Source of the DNA: Pandoraea cepalis
GTDB taxonomy: Bacteria > Pseudomonadota > Gammaproteobacteria > Burkholderiales > Burkholderiaceae
DNA length: 64,000 nt
Assembly (NCBI RefSeq): GCF_902459665.1
Contig: NZ_CABPSL010000002.1
Span: 186,001-250,000 of the forward strand
Direction of reading: 5' to 3'
A model generated the notes under the pieces. It saw only the letters and a list, made by a program, of their open reading frames with translations, did no database searches and was not told the DNA's origin. A program made the position numbers and the translations under genes. Shown here piece after piece: positions 58,061-64,000 of the stretch. The number at the start of each line of letters is the position of its first letter. The first letter of the stretch is position 1.

Positions 58061-58076
58061 CTGCGAGTTATCGCAG
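58061..58076 (-). other. Hairpin with the leader ORF stop codon in its loop
   Basis: CTGCGA (codons 27-28 of the leader ORF) pairs with TCGCAG just past the stop codon, with TAAC (stop TAA plus C) as the loop. An alternative stem TATCG/CGATA (codons 25-28) overlaps it and excludes it. Such overlapping helices are expected in attenuators. Confidence 0.5.
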
Positions 58077-58154
58077 TCGATAGCGTGCCGCGCGGCATCC
58101 CGGTTGGGGCAGCGTATGGCGACGTCGGATCGAGGCGATGGCAATCAGGTTCAT
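58068..58154 (-). CDS. Putative arginine-rich leader peptide of argD
   Basis: A 28-codon ORF, ATG at 58154 and TAA at 58070-58068, encodes a peptide beginning MNLIAIASIRRR and ending AARYRLR. Seven of 28 residues are Arg: three consecutive (positions 10-12, codons CGA CGT CGC), then 21, 24, 26 and 28 (CGC, CGC, CGA, CGA). Its ATG is only 7 nt after a TATGCT -10 box, so it would be at or next to the mRNA 5' end. It is followed by a hairpin over its stop codon, an intrinsic terminator, and argD. Coding potential is inferred from this arrangement; the ORF is too short to prove by composition. Confidence 0.6.
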   Translation of the reverse strand: MNLIAIASIRRRHTLPQPGCRAARYRLR

Positions 58155-58161
58155 GTCGGCA

Positions 58162-58191
58162 AGCATAAGTCGGTGACGCGGCGCTTGTCAA
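58162..58191 (-). promoter_or_regulatory. Promoter candidate of the argD leader
   Basis: On the minus strand a perfect TTGACA (58191-58186) and TATGCT (58167-58162) are 18 nt apart, predicting a start near 58155. That places the whole attenuator-like leader (about 180 nt) upstream of argD under this promoter. Confidence 0.65.
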
Positions 58192-58258
58192 AGGGTTCGC
58201 GCGCACTGTGGCGTGCGCGCCGCGTGGCGCCCGGTCAGCATCGCTCGATTCGTGCGGC

Positions 58259-59293
58259 TCACAGACCGCCACCCGGGTTGTCGGCCTCGGTGGTGAACGC
58301 ATCGGCGAAGAATGCCGCGTCGGGCAGGTGGTGATGCGCGATGAAGTCGCGGCGCGCCGATTCCACCATCACGGGGGCCCCGCAGGCGTAGACCTCGTAG
58401 TCCGAAAGATCCGGCAGGTCTTCCACCACGGCACGATGCACGAACCCTGTGCGGCCTTGCCACTGGTCTTCCGGTGCGGCGTCGGAGAGCACCGGCACGA
58501 ACTTGAAGCCGGGGATCTCGCGCGCCCACTGTTCGGCCAGCTCGCGCAGGTAAATGTCCTTCAACTGTCGCGCGCCCCAGTACAGGGTCATGGGGCGCTT
58601 CAGTCCCTTGTGCACCGCATGTTCGACGATGGCCTTGATCGGCGCGAAACCGGTGCCCGACGCGAGCAGCACGATCGGCTTGTCGGTGTCTTCGCGCAGG
58701 AAGAACGTGCCGAGCGGGCCTTCGAAGCGCAGGATTTCGCGTTCCTTCATTTGAGTGAAGACGTGGTCGGTGAACACACCGCCGGGCATGTGACGCAGGT
58801 GAAGCTCAAGGAAACCTTCTTCGTGCGGCGCGGTGGCCATCGAGTAGCTGCGACGCTTGCCGTCTTTCAGAATGAACTCGATGTACTGCCCGGCGAGATA
58901 TTGAAAGCGCTCGTTGGCAGGCAGTTGCAGGCGCATGACGATGACGTCGTCGGCACGGCGCTCCAGCGCGTTCACGCGGCAGGGCAGGCGCTTGACCGGG
59001 ATGTCGCCGAAGCCTTTGACTTCGCGCGATTCGATGACGAGGTCGCCCTTGGCATGGGCGCAGCAAAGCAGCGCAAAACCGCGTGTTTCTTCGTCCTTCG
59101 AAAGGGCTGAGCTGGAATGCGCGCCGTGCTCGACGTTGCCCTCGACCAGCTTGGCCTTGCAGGACCCGCAACCGCCGTTTTTGCACCCGTAAGGCAGGCC
59201 GACGCCCTGACGCAGCGCAGCGCTGAGTACGGCCTCGCCGTCTTCGACCTGGAACTCGCGCCCGCTCGGCACGAGGGTAACGTTGTAAGCCAT
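58259..59293 (-). CDS. CDP-6-deoxy-delta-3,4-glucoseen reductase-like ferredoxin reductase
   Basis: A 344-residue NAD(P)H oxidoreductase: N-terminal plant-type [2Fe-2S] domain (Cys37, Cys42, Cys45; last Cys near 77), FAD domain with RRSYSMATAP, and NAD domain with ASGTGFAPIKAI and VYACGAPVMV. The family name (AscD/RfbI, or E3) comes from deoxysugar biosynthesis, but the stand-alone Burkholderiales member has no sugar genes next to it and may serve another oxygenase or cofactor pathway. Start codon is 15 bp from the divergent epimerase gene. The stop is 284 bp before argD. Confidence 0.9.
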   Translation of the reverse strand: MAYNVTLVPSGREFQVEDGEAVLSAALRQGVGLPYGCKNGGCGSCKAKLVEGNVEHGAHSSSALSKDEETRGFALLCCAHAKGDLVIESREVKGFGDIPVKRLPCRVNALERRADDVIVMRLQLPANERFQYLAGQYIEFILKDGKRRSYSMATAPHEEGFLELHLRHMPGGVFTDHVFTQMKEREILRFEGPLGTFFLREDTDKPIVLLASGTGFAPIKAIVEHAVHKGLKRPMTLYWGARQLKDIYLRELAEQWAREIPGFKFVPVLSDAAPEDQWQGRTGFVHRAVVEDLPDLSDYEVYACGAPVMVESARRDFIAHHHLPDAAFFADAFTTEADNPGGGL

Positions 59294-59308
59294 ACTACAA
59301 TCCGAAAA

Positions 59309-60400
59309 ATGAATAAATCGTCAAAACCCTTCGGTCGCCCGCGCCTGCTGGTGGTGGGCTGCGGCGACGTCGGCATGCGCGCGCTGCCGGCCCTCGTCAA
59401 ACGCTTTCGTGTCTTTGCGGTCACGTCGAGCGATGCTCGCCATGCGGCATTGCGCGCGGCGGGGGCCGTGCCCGTTGTCGCCAACCTGGACGACGCGGCA
59501 AGCCTGCATCGCATCGGTCGATTGGCGCCGCGAGTGTTGCATCTCGCCCCGCCTACCGGGGTTGCCGGCAGCGGCACCCTGGACCGGCGTACTCGCCGTT
59601 TGCGCGCAGCGCTCGCCCAGCCGCCCAAGCCCACAATTGTACCCGAGGGAGGGCGGCGCGCCTTGTCGCGCCTGCCTCGAGCGCCGCGTCGCATTCTCGT
59701 CTACGCGAGCACCAGCGGCGTATACGGCGACTGCGGCGGCGCCCATGTGGATGAAACGCGCACACCGCGGCCGCGATCGCCGCGTGGCCAGCGTCGTGTG
59801 GACGCGGAGCGCACGGTGCGCACGCTCGGCCGACCGTCGCGGCACGGGCATGACGTGCATCGTGTGCTGGCGGCTGGGCCGGCACGCGCCCGTGCGACAT
59901 CGGTGAGCGCCACGCCAGCCGTCTGGCGTTTCACCGAGCGTGCGCGCGTGCCGTGGCGAACGACGCTCGTGCGCATTCCGGGGATTTACGCGGCGGATCG
60001 TCTTCCGGTCACGCGTTTGCAAAAGGGCACCCCGGCACTACAGGCGTCCGACGACGTTTTCACCAACCATATTCATGCCGACGATCTCGCCGCGATCCTG
60101 GTGCGCGCGATGTGGCGCGGCAAGTCGCAGCGGATCGTGCATGCCAGCGACGACACCGAATGGCGCATGGGCGAGTATTTCGACCATGTGGCCGATGCGC
60201 TGGGGCTGCCCCGGCCGCCGCGGATTTCGCGAGACGAGGCGCAGCGCGTGCTGGAGCCGACGCTGCTGTCGTTCATGTCGGAGTCGCGACGGCTCGCCAA
60301 CACGCGGCTCAAGCGCGAACTGGGCTACCGGTTGAAGTATCCCGATGTGGCGGCGCTGCTCGTCACGCTCTCCCGCCGATCGATTCGCGATCCTGATTGA
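59309..60400 (+). CDS. NAD-dependent epimerase/dehydratase family protein (SDR)
   Basis: A 363-residue extended SDR of the YeeZ/ActC-like group: N-terminal LLVVGCGDVGMRALPAL (nucleotide loop), APRRILVYASTSGVYGDCGG, and NHIHADDLAAILVRAM. The usual YxxxK lies in a variable part; an Arg/Ala-rich stretch (about 170-210) before FTERARVPWRTTLVRIPGIY looks inserted and low-complexity. No Shine-Dalgarno: TACAAT (59296-59301) ends 7 nt before the ATG, suggesting a leaderless mRNA. Function unknown. Confidence 0.85.
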   Translation: MNKSSKPFGRPRLLVVGCGDVGMRALPALVKRFRVFAVTSSDARHAALRAAGAVPVVANLDDAASLHRIGRLAPRVLHLAPPTGVAGSGTLDRRTRRLRAALAQPPKPTIVPEGGRRALSRLPRAPRRILVYASTSGVYGDCGGAHVDETRTPRPRSPRGQRRVDAERTVRTLGRPSRHGHDVHRVLAAGPARARATSVSATPAVWRFTERARVPWRTTLVRIPGIYAADRLPVTRLQKGTPALQASDDVFTNHIHADDLAAILVRAMWRGKSQRIVHASDDTEWRMGEYFDHVADALGLPRPPRISRDEAQRVLEPTLLSFMSESRRLANTRLKRELGYRLKYPDVAALLVTLSRRSIRDPD

Positions 60401-60588
60401 ACGAGGTGTCGCCCACGGTTTGACGTTGTTGAGACTACGGCGCCAGTTCGATTCGTGCATGGCAGCGCCGAGCGGGAAGATCGGCAACGGCAGGAGAAAT
60501 GTGGAGATGCGGATCGGGGTCAACGTTGCGCGTTGCCATCGGCACAATCGCCCGCGAGCAGGGGGGCGGCGGTTGCGATAGCCCCGCC

Positions 60589-60612
60589 GGGCAGGGGGCA
60601 GGGGGCTGGGGG
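60589..60612 (+). other. G-quadruplex motif
   Basis: Four G-runs (3, 5, 5 and 5 Gs) are separated by two-base loops CA, CA and CT, a strong consensus for an intramolecular G-quadruplex on the plus strand. A further six-G run lies just upstream (60561-60566). Confidence 0.6.
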
Positions 60613-60760
60613 CGTTGGTGAGCAGGGCGGGACACACAGCGGAGCGCGTCGCCACGCGGCTACACAATGTGAAGATCGCACGCGCTGCGCGACCTCCGAT
60701 GTCAATCGCGGCCTCGGCGGCCTCGGCGTGCCCTCACTGAATTCGCTATAATTTACTTCT

Positions 60761-60823
60761 ATGTCGGCTAACCTCGGTGAATTGTCGATATTTGTGCACG
60801 CCAATCAAGGGCGACGCCGATGA
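60761..60823 (+). CDS. Possible 20-residue small ORF
   Basis: ATG to TGA encodes 20 residues ending QGRRR. The ATG lies 8 nt after TATAAT (60747-60752) with no ribosome binding site, the same layout as the putative leaderless genes. It is followed by two inverted repeats. It may be chance. Confidence 0.25.
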   Translation: MSANLGELSIFVHANQGRRR

Positions 60824-60955
60824 TGGACATCGACGCACCTTTCCAATCCTTTCTGAAATAAGGATTGAGCTGCATTTTGTAAGATGCTTCGGCCAATGCC
60901 GGTCTGGATGAACGCACACACTTCGGTGCATCTCGACACCAAGGGAGCACACGAC

Positions 60956-61177
60956 ATGACCACAGGCATAGGCGCGCCGGGTTCGGCGCTACATCGCGCC
61001 TGGCGTTTGCCGGGGCAGGGACCTGCCGCGACGCTCGGCACACGTCGCGCGTCGCCGGCGCCGGATCGATTTACGAATGCGCTGCGGGCGCTGTCCACGA
61101 CCTCGGCGCCGTCTGCGGTGACGCAAGACAGTGCCGTGACACTGTCGCACGCCGCGAGCGCCCGGCGTCAAACTTAA
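60956..61177 (+). CDS. Small hypothetical protein upstream of the response regulator
   Basis: A 73-residue ORF (start MTTGIGAPGSALHRAW) with AAGGGAG at good spacing, ending 17 bp before the response regulator gene. The product is Ala/Thr/Ser/Arg-rich and probably disordered, with no signal peptide and no family I know. It is likely part of the same transcript if real. Confidence 0.45.
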   Translation: MTTGIGAPGSALHRAWRLPGQGPAATLGTRRASPAPDRFTNALRALSTTSAPSAVTQDSAVTLSHAASARRQT

Positions 61178-61194
61178 ACCACCGAGAGAATTTC

Positions 61195-62037
61195 ATGAGT
61201 CTGCATGTTCTGCTGGTCGACGACGATCCTGTCGTTCGCGACCTCTTGCGCGAATTGCTGCATGCCAACGGCATGCAGGTCTCAGTGCTGCACAACGGGG
61301 CCTCGCTGCTGCGCCGGCTCGAACTCGAGCGGCCGTCGGTGATTCTGCTCGACATCATGATGCCGGAGCGCGACGGCTTGCGGGCGTTGCAGGATTTGCG
61401 CGCGGCCGGCGAAGACATCCCGGTGATCATGCTCTCGGCGCGCGGTGGGCCGCTCGACCGGGCGCTCGGGCTGGAACTGGGCGCCGACGACTATCTGGCC
61501 AAGCCGTTCGATCCGCGTGAGTTGCTCGCGCGGATTCACGCTGTGCTGCGCCGCCGCGGGCCGGTGGCCGCCAGCGCCCCCGACGCGCGCGCCCCGTACC
61601 GCTTCGGTCCGTTTGAACTCGATTACTCGCTGCGCACGTTGCAGCGCGAAGGCGAGCGTTTGCCGCTGCGCGATACCGAGTTCGCCATGCTCAAGGCGTT
61701 CACGCAGCACCCCATGCAGGTGCTCCCGCGGGTCAAGCTGCACGCCATGCTCTATGGCGACGGCATCACGTTTCGCGATCGCAGCCTGGACGTGCCGGTG
61801 TGGCGTCTGCGACGGCTCGTCGAGGCCGATCCGTCCGAGCCTCGCTATATCCAGACGATTCGCAGCAAGGGTTACGTCTTCGTGCCGGGCGGCGAATTGT
61901 CAGATGGCGCGACGCCGGACTCGCGTGAGCGATCCAGGGCTGGCGGCGTAGGCAGTCAAGACGACGGGCGGGCGCTCGCTTCGCCCGCGCCGGTGGTCAA
62001 GCGTACGGTGCGCGGCTGGCGGGAGTCGGCGGCGTGA
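61195..62037 (+). CDS. OmpR/PhoB-family response regulator
   Basis: A 280-residue regulator: receiver domain with acidic pocket DDD (9-11), phosphoacceptor Asp53 (LLDIMMP) and Lys in YLAKPFDP, then an OmpR-type winged-helix DNA-binding domain (about 135-230, ending RYIQTIRSKGYVFVPGG). The last 45 residues are a Ser/Arg/Ala-rich tail unusual for the family. ACCGAGAGAATTTC precedes ATG 61195. The stop overlaps the kinase start (GTGA). Confidence 0.93.
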   Translation: MSLHVLLVDDDPVVRDLLRELLHANGMQVSVLHNGASLLRRLELERPSVILLDIMMPERDGLRALQDLRAAGEDIPVIMLSARGGPLDRALGLELGADDYLAKPFDPRELLARIHAVLRRRGPVAASAPDARAPYRFGPFELDYSLRTLQREGERLPLRDTEFAMLKAFTQHPMQVLPRVKLHAMLYGDGITFRDRSLDVPVWRLRRLVEADPSEPRYIQTIRSKGYVFVPGGELSDGATPDSRERSRAGGVGSQDDGRALASPAPVVKRTVRGWRESAA

Positions 62038-63350
62038 CAATGCGTTGGCGGCTGCGCGACTCGCTCTTCGCGCGCATGGCAGGGCTGGGCATTGCCGTCC
62101 TGCTGGTGATGCATCTCGTGTGGAGTGCGTTGGTTTTCTATCAGCGTCCGCGTCAGCAGGTGGACGGATTTGCGCGCGGCCTGCTCATTGCCATCCAGAG
62201 CGTGGATCAACGCGCAGTGGACCCCGGCAGCCTCGCGCCGCCGCATGGCCTGCGTCGCGTGCCGCTGACGCAGGCGCCGGCGTTCGCCGATCGCGCAGAC
62301 GACACACGCACCGCGCGCCTGCGCAGCGAATTGCTCGCGCGCTTGCCGGCCGGCACGCAACTGCATCTGGTCGACGAGCGCAAGCAGGGTAGTTTGTGGG
62401 TCTTGCTGCCCCAACGCAGCGAGTGGATCGTCATCGGATTAGATTTGCCGCCGATGCCACCCTTCGTGCGCGAGACGGTCGGTATTCTGATCGGCGCGGT
62501 ATTGCTGGCGTTGCTGGTGGCCTGGCAGATGCAGCGCCCGATTGCGCGCGTCGCGCACGCCGCGCGCGTGATCGCGCGTGGACGTCGTCCCGCCTTGTTG
62601 CCCGAGCAAGGGCCGCATGAGTTGCGCGACCTCACGCACGCCTTCAACGACATGGCCAAGCGCCTGGCCGAAGCGGAGGACAATCAGGCGATCATGCTGG
62701 CGGGCATTGCCCATGACCTGAAATCGCCGCTCACGCGTTTGCGTCTTCGCGCCGACTTGATCGACAGCGACAGCTCGCGCGACGGGTTTGTGCGCGACAT
62801 CGCGTCCATTGACCACATCGTCCAGCAGTTCCTCGCCTACGCTCGCGACGAACCCGATACGAGTCCGCTTGTGGGCGTCGATGCGTTCTTGCGCGAACAG
62901 TTTCCGGCGCAGGGGGGCGACGAAGCCACGGCGACCGAGTTGGCCGAGAGCGCGCCGCTGTTCGCCAGCCATTTGCGCGCGGGCCCGGCGTTCCAGTTGC
63001 CGCGCACGTTGCTCGACCGGGTCATGATGAATCTCGTCGACAACGCCCTCGAGCACGGCGCGCCGCCCGTGCGTCTGGCGACGTGGTGCGAGGGCGCGGT
63101 GGGCTGTATCGAGGTGAGCGACTGCGGGGAGGGGATTCCGGACGATCAGGTGGCGCTGGCGATGCGTCCGTTCGTGCGGCTCGACGCCTCGCGCGGTGGC
63201 GAGGGTCATTGCGGACTCGGTCTGTCGCTGGTGGCACGGTTGGTCGAGGGGTTGGGCGGCGCTGTGCGTCTGGAGAGGTCGCCGGACGGCGGCCTTCGTG
63301 TCACGCTGCGCTTGCCCGTGACGCCCGCACCCGGGCTTACCGGCGGCTGA
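62034..63350 (+). CDS. EnvZ-like sensor histidine kinase
   Basis: A 438-residue membrane kinase: two transmembrane helices (about 13-32 and 149-168) around a periplasmic domain, a HAMP domain (QMQRPIARVAHAARVIARGR), HisKA with the phospho-His227 (GIAHDLKSPLTRLRLRADL) and HATPase with NLVDNALEHG, CGEGIP and GHCGLGLSL. GTG 62034 overlaps the regulator stop codon. The signal is unknown; EnvZ-like architecture suggests an osmotic or envelope signal. Confidence 0.93.
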   Translation: MTMRWRLRDSLFARMAGLGIAVLLVMHLVWSALVFYQRPRQQVDGFARGLLIAIQSVDQRAVDPGSLAPPHGLRRVPLTQAPAFADRADDTRTARLRSELLARLPAGTQLHLVDERKQGSLWVLLPQRSEWIVIGLDLPPMPPFVRETVGILIGAVLLALLVAWQMQRPIARVAHAARVIARGRRPALLPEQGPHELRDLTHAFNDMAKRLAEAEDNQAIMLAGIAHDLKSPLTRLRLRADLIDSDSSRDGFVRDIASIDHIVQQFLAYARDEPDTSPLVGVDAFLREQFPAQGGDEATATELAESAPLFASHLRAGPAFQLPRTLLDRVMMNLVDNALEHGAPPVRLATWCEGAVGCIEVSDCGEGIPDDQVALAMRPFVRLDASRGGEGHCGLGLSLVARLVEGLGGAVRLERSPDGGLRVTLRLPVTPAPGLTGG

Positions 63351-63413
63351 GATGATGCCTCGGGCGGCGCGGGCGGCGTGCCGCCGCGCTGAGCCGCCAT
63401 CTCGCCAGGCGCG

Positions 63414-64000
63414 TCAGTAGACCTCCGGCACGATCATTTCATCCGGCACCGGGTGACGCATATAGTCTTCGCTGCGGGCGCGTTCGGGCAATATCACCGA
63501 CGAGCGCTCCACGTCGTGATACGGCACTTGCGCAAGCAAGTGATGCATGCAATTCAGGCGCGCGCGCTTCTTGTCGTCGGCCTGCACGACCCACCAGGGG
63601 GCTTCCGGAATGTGCGTGCGCTCGAGCATCACTTCCTTGGCGCGCGTGTAACTTTCCCAGCGACGGCGGCTTTCCAAGTCCATCGGACTGAGCTTCCATT
63701 GCTTGAGCGGGTCCTGAATCCGTGCGAGGAAGCGTGCCTCCTGTTCATCGTCCGAGATCGAGAACCAGTACTTCACGATCTGGATACCGCTGCGAACGAG
63801 CATCTTCTCGAACTCGGGCACCGAGCGGAAGAATTCTTCGTATTCGCTCTCGGTGCAGAACCCCATCACGTGCTCCACGCCGGCGCGGTTATACCAGCTG
63901 CGGTCGAACAGCACGATTTCGCCGGCGGCGGGCAGATGCTGAACGTAGCGCTGGAAATACCACTGCGTGCGTTCGCGGTCGTTCGGGGCGGGCAGGGCGG
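63414..64000 (-). CDS. ppk2: Polyphosphate kinase 2 (C-terminal part)
   Basis: The visible 195 codons are the C-terminal half of a PPK2-family enzyme; the N-terminus with the Walker A motif lies beyond the window. Visible motifs are WYFQRYVQHLPAAGEIVLFDRSWYNRAG (Walker B region), YWFSISDDEQEARF, DPLKQWKLSPMDLESR and the APWWVVQADDKKRARLNCMHHLL region. PPK2 makes or uses polyphosphate with nucleoside di- or triphosphates. It converges on the sensor kinase gene. Confidence 0.93.
   Translation of the reverse strand, partial: ALPAPNDRERTQWYFQRYVQHLPAAGEIVLFDRSWYNRAGVEHVMGFCTESEYEEFFRSVPEFEKMLVRSGIQIVKYWFSISDDEQEARFLARIQDPLKQWKLSPMDLESRRRWESYTRAKEVMLERTHIPEAPWWVVQADDKKRARLNCMHHLLAQVPYHDVERSSVILPERARSEDYMRHPVPDEMIVPEVY

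Larger units (their letters stand above)
60401..60955. other. Gene-poor stretch between the epimerase and the two-component genes
   Basis: These 555 bases carry a G-rich track with a G-quadruplex motif (60589-60612), a TATAAT box at 60747-60752 in front of a 20-codon ORF (60761-60823), an inverted repeat AATCCTT/AAGGATT at 60845-60866 and a GCATTTTGTAAGATGC dyad at 60872-60887. No -35 box of quality was found. The segment is the leader or promoter region of the regulator genes that follow. Confidence 0.45.

Overview
The window reads as chromosomal DNA of a GC-rich beta-proteobacterium of the Burkholderiaceae, most like Pandoraea/Burkholderia. That is inferred from protein character and gene order (argF / DUF3579 / rpsT / murJ; exbB-exbD-lpxK-trm112-kdsB-adk; rluE / icd; cspA / clpS-clpA; ribF-ileS-lspA-coaBC; nadA-nadC / nadB; rpmB-rpmG; livK-H-M-G-F), not from a database search. 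No rRNA, tRNA, IS element, prophage or CRISPR array is visible. Most of the window is core housekeeping sequence.

Layout. 1-5 kb: the N-terminus of an unidentified protein, ppnP, argF, a DUF3579 gene, rpsT and murJ. 5-11 kb: a SirB1-type gene, a Mpo1-like membrane protein, adk, and the envelope operon exbB-exbD-lpxK-trm112-kdsB (Kdo and lipid A synthesis). 11-18 kb: xseA, sodB, an HD-GYP protein, a DUF192 protein, two small Lys/His-rich exported proteins, an RluE-type pseudouridine synthase and icd. 18-25 kb is the most accessory part: an unknown secreted protein, a LysR/SDR pair, a second LysR gene, and a four-gene Rieske oxygenase operon with salicylate 5-hydroxylase (nagAaGHAb) architecture, followed by hairpins and an AT-rich gene-free stretch. 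25-38 kb: cspA, clpS-clpA, dut, a luciferase-like monooxygenase, an MFS transporter, coaBC, lspA, ileS and ribF. 37.7-47.3 kb: purN, an RsmB/NOP2-type methyltransferase, an MscS channel, a fatty acid desaturase, nadA-nadC convergent with nadB, rpmG and rpmB. 47.5-55.5 kb: radC, an FkpB-type isomerase, ispH and a complete branched-chain amino acid ABC transporter. 55.6-64 kb: two coupled acetyltransferases, argD, a ferredoxin-type reductase, a NAD-dependent epimerase, a two-component system and the C-terminal part of a PPK2.

Most interesting element: upstream of argD (minus strand, 58191 to 57975) lie a consensus-like promoter, a 28-codon ORF with seven arginine codons whose ATG sits at the predicted transcription start, a hairpin with the ORF stop codon in its loop, a strong intrinsic terminator, and then the argD ribosome binding site. 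This is the layout of a peptide-dependent transcription attenuator on an arginine-biosynthesis gene. Other points worth following: a shared GTCTTATATAAGAY palindrome before icd and the DUF3579 gene; several genes with a -10 box 6-9 nt before the ATG and no Shine-Dalgarno (clpS, purN, murJ, the 59.3 kb epimerase), suggesting leaderless mRNAs; TGCA-centred dyads before livK; and a G-quadruplex motif at 60.6 kb.
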